Shown here piece after piece: positions 45,992 to 55,459 of a stretch of 64,000 bases of DNA (its first letter is position 1; each line of letters opens with the position of its first letter). The position numbers and the translations under genes were made by a program. The notes under the pieces are model-generated. The model was not told where the DNA came from and made no database searches. It was given only the letters and a program-made list of their open reading frames with translations. This stretch comes from Azolla caroliniana (taxonomy: Eukaryota; Polypodiophyta): NCBI GenBank assembly GCA_043228905.1, contig JBHGNT010000022.1:7626001-7690000 (forward strand). Reading direction: 5' to 3'.

Positions 45992-48772
45992 TCACTTCGG
46001 CATGGGATGTCTCTCCAATCCGATCCTCTTCCGGCATGCTTCCAGCTTGTCGGGTGTGAGCACCTTGGTCAGCATATCCGACCCGTTCTCGTCCGTGTGG
46101 ACCTTCGTCAGCACGAACTCCTTGTCTTCTATCCTTTCCCGGATCCAGTGATATCTTCGCTGGATGTGCTTCGTCCGGGAGTGATAGGCCGCGTTCTTCG
46201 CAAGGTGGATGGCACTCTGACTGTCGCAGTAGAGTCGGTACTCCTCCTGCCGGATACCGAGCTCTCTAATGAAGTCCTTCATCCATATCATTTCCTTGCC
46301 GGCTTCAACAGCCGCCATGTACTCCGCCTCCGTGGTTGACAACGCAACCGTCTTCTGCAGCCTCGACTGCCACGAAACAGCTCCCCCTGCATACGTCATC
46401 ACATACCCTGATGTGGACCGGCTGGTATCTACATCAGCCGACATATCCGAATCGGTAAAGCCGTCGAGTTCGGGCTTACCGGAGCCGAATCGGAGGCACA
46501 CGTTTGCCGTGCCCTTCAGGTATCGGAGTATCCACTTGACCGCGTTCCAGTGCTCTTTGCCGGGATTGCTCATGTACCGGCTCACCACTCCGACTGCATA
46601 TCCTATGTCCGGTCTCGTACACACCATGGCGTACATCAAGCTCCCGACGGCTGAGGCATACGGCACTTTCATCATATCCTCCTTTTCAGCCTTTGTCTTG
46701 GGACTTTGCTTGCTGGACAGCTTGCAGTTTGCCGGGAGGGTCGATCCGACCGGTCTTGCTTCCGACATGTTGAACCGGTGAAGCACCTTTGTCACGTACT
46801 TCTCCTGTGACAGCCACAACTGCTTTTTGCTCCGGTCCCGGATGATGTGCATCCCCAGTATTTGCCTCGCCGGACCCAGGTCCTTCATTGAGAAGGTTCG
46901 GTGAAGAGCCTTCTTCAGCATCCGTATCTTGACCTGGTCCCATCCGACGATCAACATGTCGTCCACGTACAGGAGGAGTATTAGAGAGTCTCCTCCTTCG
47001 AACTTCTTCACAAACACGCAGTGGTCGGACTGCGTTTTGAGGTACCCTTCGTCGGTCATGAAGGAGTCGAACTTCCGGTACCATTGCCGGGGAGCCTGCT
47101 TCAGTCCGTAAAGGCTCTTCTTCAACCGGCATACCAGGTGCTCCTTCCCTTTCTTCTCGAATCCTTCCGGTTGCTGCATGTAGATCTCTTCATCGAGGTC
47201 ACCGTGAAGGAATGCCGTCTTCACGTCCATCTGTTCTACTTCGAGGTCCATGCTTGCCGCTATGCTCAGCACCGTCCGGATGGAGGTCATCTTCACTACC
47301 GGGGCAAATATCTCGTCGAAGTCGACGCCCTTCTTTTGCTGAAACCCCTTCACCACGATCCTGGCTTTGTATCTCGGGGGGTTTCCGGCATCTCCCGGTT
47401 TCAGCTTGAACACCCACTTGTTTCGAAGTGCCCGCTTTCCTTTCGGCAACTCCACAAGTTCATATGTGTGGTTCTCATGCAGGGAATCCATCTCCTCCTG
47501 CATGGCACTTAACCACCTGCGGCTATGGTTGTCAAGCTTTGCTTCTTCAAAGCTCTCCGGCTCCCCCTCGTCGGTTAGCAGCACGTGCTCTAGTTCCGGA
47601 AATCTCCGGGGGGCCCTTCTCTCTCTTAGAGGGTATCTCCGTTCCGGAGCTTCGGTAACCGGCTGCTCCGTTTCCTCTTCATCCGAATCCATTTCGGGAT
47701 CGGGGCCGGTTCCGGTATCATTTTCATCTTCTTCGGCCGGTTCTGTTTCTTCACCGTCTTCGGCCGGGTCCTCGAGTGCTAACCGGTCCCTTGCCGGTCG
47801 GGACTGCTCCTCGTAGAGTTTATCCTCACCGGTCGACTTGGAGCTCTTCATCTTCTTCTCCGACTCCCAGTCGGCGAGTGTCTTGTCCTCCATGAAGATG
47901 ATATCTCGACTCCTGAATATCTTCTTGTCGACCGGGTCCCATACTCGGTAGCCGAACTCGTCGTCGCCGTAACCGAGGAATATGCATGGCCGGGTCTTTG
48001 GATCTAGCTTTCCTCTCCGGTCCTTTGCCACATGCACGTATGCGAGACACCCGAACACCTTCAGATGCCGATAGGACACTTCCTTACCGGTCCACACTTT
48101 CTGCGGCGTGTCTCCGTCCAAAGGTACTGAGGGTGATCTATTTATCACATACGTCGCCGTCGACATTGCCTCAGCCCAAAACCCCTTGGGTAATTTCGCA
48201 TGCGCCAGCATACTCCGAACCCTCTCCATTATGGTCCGGTTCATCCTCTCGGCCAGCCCGTTCAGTTCTGGCGTCTTCGGCACAGTAAACTCGAGCCGGA
48301 TTCCCTTCGGGCGACAGTACTCCTGGAACTGCCCCCGGTATTCCCCTCCGTTATCCGCTCGTATCGCTTTCAGCTTCTTGCCGGATTCCCTTTCCACTCT
48401 CGCGTGGAGTTCCTTGAAGACGCCCAACACTTGGTCCTTTGTCTTCAACGGTGCCGTCCACAGCTTCCGGTTGTGATCATCAATGAAAGTCACGAAGTAC
48501 TGGGCTCCGCCATGTGACTTCGTTTCTACCTGACACACATCCGTGTGCACCAACTCCAATGGTGCGCTACGTCTCGTCGGTGGCCTTGAGTGGAAGGAGG
48601 CTCGGTTCTGCTTACCGGCCAGGCAATCGGTGCACTTCTCCAGATGCACATGCTTCACTGGAATGAGGTTGTCTTCTGCAAGCCTCTTCATCCCCTTCTC
48701 GCTCATGTGGCACAGTCTCTTGTGCCACAGCTCACCGGCAGTGTCGGCTGCACGTTCAGCTCCTCCGGACAT
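45992..48772 (-). CDS. element F Pol: integrase, RT, RNase H (copia)
   Basis: 926 codons without stops. Order: GAG-pre-integrase finger (LWHKRLCHMSEKG, CTDCLAGKQ), integrase core with HTDVCQ, RADNGGEY and NGLAERMNRT (D, D, E), a copia RT (NKWVFKLKPGD, MDVKTAFLHGDL, LLYVDDMLIVG) and RNase H (DSDMSADVDTSRSTSGY, ALSTTEAEYMAAVEAGKE, CDSQSAIHLAKN). The first ATG, at 48772, lies just before the integrase finger and inside the end of the gag-protease frame. Pol is in the -1 frame relative to gag with at least 70 nt of overlap. Either a -1 shift, re-initiation or a one-base deletion explains this; I saw no canonical slippery heptamer at the overlap. Confidence 0.88.
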   Translation of the reverse strand: MSGGAERAADTAGELWHKRLCHMSEKGMKRLAEDNLIPVKHVHLEKCTDCLAGKQNRASFHSRPPTRRSAPLELVHTDVCQVETKSHGGAQYFVTFIDDHNRKLWTAPLKTKDQVLGVFKELHARVERESGKKLKAIRADNGGEYRGQFQEYCRPKGIRLEFTVPKTPELNGLAERMNRTIMERVRSMLAHAKLPKGFWAEAMSTATYVINRSPSVPLDGDTPQKVWTGKEVSYRHLKVFGCLAYVHVAKDRRGKLDPKTRPCIFLGYGDDEFGYRVWDPVDKKIFRSRDIIFMEDKTLADWESEKKMKSSKSTGEDKLYEEQSRPARDRLALEDPAEDGEETEPAEEDENDTGTGPDPEMDSDEEETEQPVTEAPERRYPLRERRAPRRFPELEHVLLTDEGEPESFEEAKLDNHSRRWLSAMQEEMDSLHENHTYELVELPKGKRALRNKWVFKLKPGDAGNPPRYKARIVVKGFQQKKGVDFDEIFAPVVKMTSIRTVLSIAASMDLEVEQMDVKTAFLHGDLDEEIYMQQPEGFEKKGKEHLVCRLKKSLYGLKQAPRQWYRKFDSFMTDEGYLKTQSDHCVFVKKFEGGDSLILLLYVDDMLIVGWDQVKIRMLKKALHRTFSMKDLGPARQILGMHIIRDRSKKQLWLSQEKYVTKVLHRFNMSEARPVGSTLPANCKLSSKQSPKTKAEKEDMMKVPYASAVGSLMYAMVCTRPDIGYAVGVVSRYMSNPGKEHWNAVKWILRYLKGTANVCLRFGSGKPELDGFTDSDMSADVDTSRSTSGYVMTYAGGAVSWQSRLQKTVALSTTEAEYMAAVEAGKEMIWMKDFIRELGIRQEEYRLYCDSQSAIHLAKNAAYHSRTKHIQRRYHWIRERIEDKEFVLTKVHTDENGSDMLTKVLTPDKLEACRKRIGLERHPMPK

Positions 48773-50064
48773 AGCCGGGAATTCATCAGGTACAGTGTGT
48801 TGACCTTCCGGGCCCGAGCCACTATCAGGCTCCCCTTGCTGAACTTCATGACACCGTTCCGGATGCTACCCGTGTAGCCTTCATCGTCTAGCCTGCCGGC
48901 CGAAATCAGGTTCAATCGAACCTCCGGAACGTGTCGAACATCCTTCAGCAGTATCTTGCATCCGGTTGATGTCATCAGCCACACGTCTCCTATGCCGGCT
49001 ATCCGGCACGTACCTTCATTTCCCATCCGGACACAGCCGTGCTCACCGGCTGTGTAGGATGAGAAGTATTTCTTCTCCGGGGTCAGGTGGAACGACGCTC
49101 CGGAATCGACCACCCAGGTCATCTCTTCACCGGCAAGGTTCAGCTCCCTCTCTTCGGTAATGAGCATTATCTCTTCTTCACTTGCCGCGAGTGCCGTCGT
49201 TCCTTTCCGGTCCTGCCCTCGCCGATCCGGACCTCTTCGGTCCGTGGCTCCCCGGTATGCACCGTTTCTCTCCGGTGACTTCTTCGAATCGGTGTCGACG
49301 GCTCCGTTATCTTTTCGGTAATGCCGACAATTCTTCCGGAAGTGCCCCGGCTTCCCACAGTGGAAGCATGTTGGCCTTCCTCTTGACTGCGACCGGGTTC
49401 CCGACTTCTCCCGTCTTTGCGGACTCCGGTTCCATTGTCTCCCCCGTTCCGATTCGGTAAGCAGCGCCTTCGAGTCGGAGGCCGGTTCTTTATCTCTCCG
49501 ACGCGCTTCTTCGTTCAAAATACTTGTCTTTACCGTTTGTAAGGACAAGTTATCTTCGGTGCAGGAGGTGCTGAGAGTCACCACCAAGTTCTCCCAGCTG
49601 TCCGGCAATGTACACATCAGGATGATGGCTTGCATTGCATCCTCCAACGGGAACTTGATCGCCGCAAGCTGATTCACGAATCCCATGAACGTGCTTACGT
49701 GTTCCACCATACTCTCGCCGTCCCGGTACTTGAGATTCACTATCTTCCTCATCAGGGAGGTCCGGTTCAACGCATTCTTCCTCTCGTAGAGGCCCGACAG
49801 CTTCTTCCACATCTCATATGCGTTGGTGTCGTTCGCCACATGTTGTAGGACGCTTACATCGACATATTGTCGGATCGTCGCTACGGCTTTCCGGTTCAGG
49901 AGCTTCCACTCCGACTCAAGTACCCCCTTCGGTATTTCCGACCTGTCAATCGGTTCATACAGGTCCCGAACAATCAGAAGATCCTCCATCTTGATCTTCC
50001 AGTCGGCGTAATTCTGTGCATTCAGCACCATCATCCCCGGCTGCCCGCTGCCACCGCCTTCCAT
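48703..50064 (-). CDS. element F Gag-protease (copia)
   Basis: 453 codons from the ATG at 50064, 16 bases inside the PBS. Residues 1-190 are a copia gag domain (LNAQNYADWKIKMEDLL, WENLVVTLSTS), followed by an S/R/E-rich linker, a zinc knuckle CFHCGKPGHFRKNC at 233-246, another charged linker and the aspartic protease active site WVVDSGASFHL (catalytic D320). The frame stops in the region that normally joins protease to integrase, and pol continues in the -1 frame. Plant copia elements usually encode all of this in one frame. Confidence 0.88.
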   Translation of the reverse strand: MEGGGSGQPGMMVLNAQNYADWKIKMEDLLIVRDLYEPIDRSEIPKGVLESEWKLLNRKAVATIRQYVDVSVLQHVANDTNAYEMWKKLSGLYERKNALNRTSLMRKIVNLKYRDGESMVEHVSTFMGFVNQLAAIKFPLEDAMQAIILMCTLPDSWENLVVTLSTSCTEDNLSLQTVKTSILNEEARRRDKEPASDSKALLTESERGRQWNRSPQRREKSGTRSQSRGRPTCFHCGKPGHFRKNCRHYRKDNGAVDTDSKKSPERNGAYRGATDRRGPDRRGQDRKGTTALAASEEEIMLITEERELNLAGEEMTWVVDSGASFHLTPEKKYFSSYTAGEHGCVRMGNEGTCRIAGIGDVWLMTSTGCKILLKDVRHVPEVRLNLISAGRLDDEGYTGSIRNGVMKFSKGSLIVARARKVNTLYLMNSRLCPEELNVQPTLPVSCGTRDCAT

Positions 50065-50094
50065 TTTCTGCAGCAGTTCGCTCTGATACCAGTT

Positions 50095-50848
50095 TATTGA
50101 GAATCAGCTCTTCCGATTCACCTTCACCACTCGGCCACAACCGAGTAATCTCCGAATCAATGGAGCAGAAAATAGGAAATACAGAGAAAGACACGATACA
50201 CAGGGATTAACGTGGAAAACCCTATACGGGAAAAACCACGGGAGTGCGAGACTCCAAACCAAACTATGCACAGAGAAATATACAATGGCGAGTTGCAAGG
50301 CAACGACCTTGCGCTCGCTTTCTTCGCCACAGGCGGCGGTATTACACAGAGGCGTCGACCTCTTCCTCTCTCACGCTCTATCTCGGCTGCTCTCACTTCG
50401 CTCCCTCTTAGTGGAAAAACAGAAAATGAGCAACAACAACTAAACTGTTTGCCCTAAGTCATATTTATACACATATGACTTTCGGGCTATTTACAAATAT
50501 AGCCTCAAGGGCTCTTGGCAAACATATTCACAAATATGTCCCCGCATCCGGATCTCGCTCCGGGTACATTCGTCATCCGGCTCCGTAACCGGGGTCTTCA
50601 GCATCCGGCTCCGTAGCCGGGGTATTCATCATCCGGCTCCGTAGCCGGGGTCTTCGTCATCCGGCTCCGTAGCCGGGGTCTTCATCATCCGGCTCCGTAG
50701 CCGGGGTCTTCATCATCCGGCTCCGTAGCCAGGGTCTTCATCATCCGGCTCCGTAGCCAGGGTCTTCGTCATCCGGCTCCGTAACCGCAACCGGGCTTGC
50801 CGTTATTCATCTCCGGACATCCCATCCGGAGGGACCGTAATCCCAACA
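50095..50848 (-). repeat. element F 5' LTR
   Basis: Same as the 3' LTR but with eight instead of seven 28-bp repeat units (50573-50795), which accounts for the full 28-bp length difference. Only a few substitutions are seen elsewhere. Confidence 0.9.
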
Positions 50849-50853
50849 GTCGG

Positions 50854-52655
50854 AACCACCAAGACCAGAGAATTCCGAAAACAGGCAACCAACAGCCGAA
50901 CAAGAAACAGTTGACAATTTGATAAACAAGCAACAGCCGACAGAAAATCGACAACAAGCAGAGAAGATGCGACAAAGGACAAGGATTAAACAAAAGGCTA
51001 ATCGGCAATTCCAACCAGAAAACAGTGAGGGATCAACACCGAAAAGGCAACGCACAAATGAAAATTCGAATACGCCTGTGGTAACAGAAGTACTAAAACC
51101 AGGGAATGAGAGCGTTTCGACACAACCTCACCAAGGACAATCTTCAAAAGTAGCAATTCGGGAAGCACATGGGTACTTGGATATCCCACCAGCAGCACAT
51201 GAATTAGCTGCCATTTTACAGTTCGGAACTTCATACGAACTGGTTGAATGGTTGGCTAAAAGACTGACAGAAGTATCAGAACGGCTGGCTCAAGAACATA
51301 ATGACCGAATAATGATACAGAAAGCCTTACGAGGAGTGTTGGAACCTCAAGAAAAAGCAGAGATAGAGAAAATAGGCCGGAAAAGAAGTGCACAGAATAG
51401 AGGGGAGGCTATTGAAATGCCACCATTACATGAAGCACTAGTCGAAATTCATAAAGAATATGAAACGGCACGCAAAGCAGCCAGTGATATGGCTGAAAGA
51501 TACAAAAGTGTATCAGCATCGGCGGAGGTGCTGAAACATCAGTTTTGTAACATACAGGCAGAAAATAAAGAACTAAAGGAAAGTCTAAACAAATGGGAAA
51601 CACAGGCACGGCTTATGGTGTCGGAGTCAGAATGGCAGCAGAAATTGGAGGACGTTGAGAAAGCACGTCAAGCAGAGACAACAAGGGCCAACAATGCTGT
51701 ATTTCGAACTACAGAATTAGAAAAACAAATAGAAACCATTCAGAATGGTCAATACAAAGTTCTCGAAGAAAAAAATCAAGTAATAAACGAATTACAGAAA
51801 AATCTAGAAGAAGCTAAGACGGCCAATCATACATATACCGAACAAATTGAAGAATTCGAAAGGTATATAGTGTCACAGGAAAGTCAATTGACAGAAAAAG
51901 AGCGGAGTCTTGAAGAAGTCAACAGAAGAATGACGGAACAGCAGGAGGAATGGAGTAAAGAGAAATCGGCATTCGAACAACAACTGGACGAAATTCGGAA
52001 GATATCGGAACAAAGACGGCTGGATATATATGTAGTCGAATCCAAACTAATGCGAGCTGAAATTGAGAACCGAACCACTATTACGGATTTACAGAAAGAG
52101 TTGCAGACCGCCCAATACGTCGCAAGCATCACTAGGGACAAAGTGCAGCACATCATAGGGAAACATCGAAACCTAGCAAAGAAAATGATCGATGAATCCC
52201 TTGCACAAGGATGGAAGTTATGGACAGCACAAGCGGCGGAATTACAGTTATTGCGTGCCGACAAAAATAACCGTCAGGTCCAAGGTGCAGGTTTTTTTTA
52301 AATGGCACAAAAGGATATTGACAATATCCAAGAGGATATCATGAAAGATATGGACGAAATTGCGGCATTTTACAGAGAAGAAATTCAACGTATTATGCAA
52401 GAATTCGACAAAAATGATATAGGCACTTCCGTCCAGTTGGATAAAATCGAAGCCGAAAGAACCAGCAAGACTCCTGGTATTCAAGCTTCCGGAAGAAGTG
52501 AACCAGAGCAGCCAACCGAATCACAACCTGCTCCGAAGGACGACTGTGACACAGATGAAGATGAAGAGGAAGATATAGGTGGAATACATCCAAGGCCAGA
52601 TGAGCCTTCGATTTTTGATATTCTGAACGATTCGGATGAAGAGCTACAGGAATAG
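50854..52655 (+). CDS. element D ORF3, central coiled coil and C-terminus, one in-frame TAA
   Basis: The frame continues from 45255 once copia F and one copy of its target duplication are removed. Conserved blocks shared with C: HGYLDIPPAAHELAAILQFG, EMPPLHEALVEIHKEY, then about 300 residues of heptad-rich coiled coil, then LAQGWKLWTAQAAELQ, and an acidic tail with DDCDT and PSIFDIL. A TAA at 52299-52301, after a T8 run, interrupts the frame where C has lysine; an ATG follows at once and the frame stays open to 52655. Total product about 700 residues, or about 817 if the stop is read through. Function unknown. Confidence 0.65.
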
Positions 52656-52699
52656 GTGTGGGTTCGCTGGACAAGGTCCTGGCCCACGGATGTGCCAAG

Positions 52700-53156
52700 T
52701 GTTACCCGGACCCGGACAGTCAGTTTTACCGAACAAGTGGGAAAGCGTCGAAAACAGAGTCGGTTCGGATCGACTGTTCGGATCAATGACTCAGCAGTAA
52801 ACGAAGAGAACTAAGTTAGTTAGATAATTTTGTAAATCTTGATAGTAAGTAGGAATAGTTCTTGATGAGAAAAGACCTTCGGTATACCTATAAAAGGGAA
52901 CCGAAGGCATTGTAAGAAAGGTCGTTTTATTTAGTAATATAAGTTGAAGTTAGGAATATCCTGTATGGATTCTGTGTTCTTTCTATTGTCTATGTTCTTA
53001 AGTGCAAGCTTCCTAATTTATAACTAAGTAACGATCACGGTAATTACCGATTAATATAGTATAATTCCGTTCATAAAACACAATTCCTTGTTAGAACGTT
53101 GAGTAGCGACGTTCACTCTTCTGTATTGGTAGTAGTTAGTAATTAGCCGATTAACA
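52700..53156 (+). repeat. element D 3' LTR
   Basis: 457 bp, six differences from the 5' LTR by eye; it keeps the inverted repeat around the TATA box. Confidence 0.9.
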
Positions 53157-53161
53157 CGACC

Positions 53162-53480
53162 GCACGGAGAACGTTGCGGGCCAAGAGGAACCGCAACTCC
53201 ACTCCCTAGAGCGTACAACGACGGCCGACATCACGGAGGAAGTGACGGAAGAAACGAAGCCGCGACCGACCACAAGCCCGCCGACGGCTAAGCCAAACCC
53301 CCCAGCCCAAGAAGAGCCCACAGAACCTGGACCGCCCATATAGGATGATTGCGACACCATGAGAAGCCCTCCCTACCAAGCAAGGGAACCACACCACGAT
53401 GCACCTACGAGTCCTACGCCGTCCCCGGACACGGACACCATAGCAAAGCCAAACATCAGGGCCATTTTGGAAGAAGATTA
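53162..53480 (+). pseudogene. element C ORF3, C-terminal tail after the D insertion
   Basis: With D and one CGACC removed, the frame runs straight on from 38188 through a proline/threonine-rich tail to a TAG at 53341. Directly beyond, DDCDT and a PNIRAIL-like ending match the C-terminus of D ORF3 (DDCDT, PSIFDIL). The TAG is thus a late premature stop. Confidence 0.65.
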
Positions 53481-53528
53481 AAGGGATGGGTCCGACGTAC
53501 CATGGCACTGTCCCACAAGCGTGCTGGG

Positions 53529-53979
53529 TGTTGTGCGCCGGAATAGTAACCGACGAACAAGAGCGCAGGAAAACGGAATAGTATAATATTGTAATGCATG
53601 TAACGGTTCACATGGGAAGCATGAACGGCTAAAAGACCCTGCGTATATAAAGGGCAAAAAAAACCTCTAATAGAGGTAGCGTGTAATTTTGAATGTAAGA
53701 GGCGTATTGTAATAGAGTTCTATCTTCCCTGATATCTATGTGTAGCTATGACTAATCTATTGTGTGTCTGTAACACTTGAGAGCGTAGGAGTAAGTAACG
53801 GTGTGTGCACTAGCCCACTGTCAAAGGAGCTCGGTTGTAGCCGTCTCCCTTATACGCTGCTAGGGTACAGGGAATATCCCACTAAGTATTACGCATAGAC
53901 GCTACCATTCGTTGTCACACAGTCACTTGGAGGTCTAGGTCGAAGGACTGACCGTAGATCGTGTTCCTAGTCGGTAACA
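53529..53979 (+). repeat. element C 3' LTR (uninterrupted)
   Basis: TGTTGTGCGCCGG...GGTAACA, 451 bp. It keeps the hairpin ACCTCT-AAT-AGAGGT at 53663-53677 with a changed loop and unchanged stem, and the empty site for element B at 53891-53894. Confidence 0.9.
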
Positions 53980-54905
53980 ACAATGCACCTCAATATGTTT
54001 GGTCTGTGCACGAAATACAAGATTTCGTGTAGTAGCCAATGCACTTTGACTATCTGTGAGAATATGTGGCAACATCAGTCTCCATGTAAAGATCTATCAA
54101 AAGGCGCCTCAACCATATACACTCCACTGTAGCTGTGAAAATTGCCCTGTACTCAGCGTCACAACTTAATGTCACCACAATAGGTTGCTTTTTACTCAAC
54201 CAAGATATACATGAGTTTCCAAGGAAGAAGCAATTACCACTAGTGGACACCCGAGTATCGTAACAACCAACCCAATCACTATCTATAAAAGCATGCAAGC
54301 ATGGCTGAGTATCTCTGCCATAAATGGGACCCAAGCTCAAAGTGCCTCTTCTTGCAAATCACCATTTAAGAAAGTTGTTTTTATGTCCAACTGATGCACT
54401 TTCCAACCTCTTTGGGCAGCCAATGCAACCACGGTTTGAATGGTAGTCATGCGTGAAGTAGGTGCAAAAGTGTCCTCATAATCAATGCCATATTGTTGTG
54501 CATATCCTTTGGCAACCAATCTAGCTTTGTAGCGATCAATGCTACCATCAGACTTTCATTTAATCTTGTAAACCCACTTAGTACCAATGACATTCTTACT
54601 TTTTGGCAATTCACATAACTCCCAAGTACCATTCTTATATATGGAATCCATTTCTGATTGCATAACATTCATCCAATCTGGATCATCACATGCATCTTCA
54701 AAAGTAAGATGCTCCTCGTTGCATGCTATTGCAACAATAGAATAATCCACAAAATTACTTGATGCATGACAAAAGCTTGATCTTGTTCTACCAAGTAAAG
54801 GTGCACTCTATTTGCTATCTTGCAAAGTTTGTTTCAGCCACTTTGGCATAGTTTGTGCACTCTTGATAGACATGCGCTCATTATGTAATACATCTTCAAT
54901 ATGTA
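53980..54905 (-). mobile_element. old antisense copia, right part: RT and RNase H with internal deletions
   Basis: On minus, 54750-54556 reads DDPDWMNVMQSEMDSIYKNGTW (start of RT). 54519-54337 reads IDYEDTFAPTSRMTTIQTVV and IKTTFLNGDLQEE, then jumps to SDWVGCYDTRVSTSGNCFF and SCDAEYRAIF (RNase H), so most of the RT core is deleted. The end, SQSALATTRNLVFRAQTKHIEVHC, is cut by element C and resumes at 24109. The gag-pol junction side at about 54905 abuts an unrelated gag end, marking another deletion or recombination joint. Confidence 0.7.
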
Positions 54906-54907
54906 CA

Positions 54908-55321
54908 TCATGCGTATGTATTACAAAGTTCCTTGATCTTCAAGGTGTATGTCGTGATGGACATGTCTCTTTGTTGAATGTTGTTCAACTCTTGGCGGAG
55001 TTGAAGCCTTCTTGCGGTTGTGTTCGCCGCGAAAATCTTTCGTAGATTTTCCCATGCCTCCTTCATCGTCCTGCCTTCGCAAATGTAGCCGAGCATGTAA
55101 TCGTGAACACATATCGCCAAGCAATACATCACGGGGCTTGCGGCTTGCTCCCATGTCGTGTATCCGGGAGCCATTTCGATGGGTCGGTCTTCGTGCGCTC
55201 CTTTGATGTAGTTCCAATAGCCTTGTCCAACAAGGTATTGGTGCATCTTGTACTCCCAAGATGCGAAGTTGTTTCGATCCAACTTCTCGGTAGGGAGAGC
55301 GCTCCCCATTTGAGTATTCAT
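54908..55321 (-). pseudogene. copia gag fragment next to its 5' LTR
   Basis: 137 codons from the ATG at 55321: LPTEKLDRNNFASWEYKMHQ, WEQAASPVMYCLAICVHD, TMKEAWENLRKIF and LRQELNNIQQ are the standard start of a copia gag. It ends at a stop at 54908, where sequence of another copia begins. The downstream protease, integrase and RT of this copy are missing. An intact leader and PBS connect it to the LTR at 55472-55855. Confidence 0.75.
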
Positions 55322-55459
55322 TATGTCGATTCTTCTTCTTCTTCTTCTTCTCTCTTCGAATGCGAGCTATGTAGCGAAGCTACGATAGCGATGAGCCGGT
55401 TCTTGGTCGTCAGCATAGGACACAGTGCACGCAGATGGGCTAGATCGAGCTACCAAGTC

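Larger units (their letters stand above)
45256..50848 (-). mobile_element. element F: copia LTR retrotransposon, apparently intact
   Basis: Minus-strand element, 5593 bp, with LTRs at 50095-50848 (5', 754 bp) and 45256-45981 (3', 726 bp) and a perfect target duplication GTCGG (45251-45255 and 50849-50853). The PBS TGGTATCAGAGC (initiator Met tRNA type; plus coordinates 50080-50091) lies three bases inside the 5' LTR. A polypurine tract (complement of ACTCCCCCTT, 45983-45992) adjoins the 3' LTR. gag-protease and integrase-RT-RNase H are both free of stops. The 28-bp LTR length difference is one repeat unit; few substitutions are visible. It is the youngest layer together with B, and much richer in G+C than D. 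Confidence 0.92.
38189..53156 (+). mobile_element. element D: Ty3 LTR retrotransposon with ORF3, hosting copia F
   Basis: It has 457-bp LTRs (38189-38645 and 52700-53156) with TGTTACCCGG...GATTAACA ends and a perfect target duplication CGACC (38184-38188 and 53157-53161). Removing F leaves about 9.4 kb. The order is 5' LTR, PBS, gag-protease, RT-RNase H-integrase, poly(A), ORF3, 3' LTR. The LTRs differ at six positions by eye (1.3%), much less than those of C. No chromodomain is visible after the integrase. Apart from one extra T in the protease and one TAA in ORF3, the coding capacity is complete, so D was recently active. Confidence 0.9.
24110..53979 (+). mobile_element. element C: Ty3 LTR retrotransposon hosting nested B, D and F
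   Basis: C has 451-bp LTRs: 24110-24475 plus 27978-28062 (5', split by element B) and 53529-53979 (3'). The flanking target duplication is ATAAT/ACAAT (24105-24109 and 53980-53984, one mismatch). The order is 5' LTR, PBS, gag remnant, protease-RT-RNase H-integrase, poly(A)-rich tract, ORF3, 3' LTR. After removing B, D and F, about 11 kb would belong to C itself, including a duplicated inverted block around the N gap. About 28 LTR differences were counted by eye (near 6%). All coding parts carry premature stops, so C is not autonomous now. Confidence 0.85.

Noticed and set aside
48700-48830. Slippery heptamer for a programmed -1 shift in copia F
   Set aside because: GGGCCCG is present but not in the required reading register; no clear X XXY YYZ site was seen.
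46007-49850. Many long plus-strand ORFs opposite copia F
   Set aside because: Shadows of the GC-rich minus-strand gag and pol; none has a recognisable domain.
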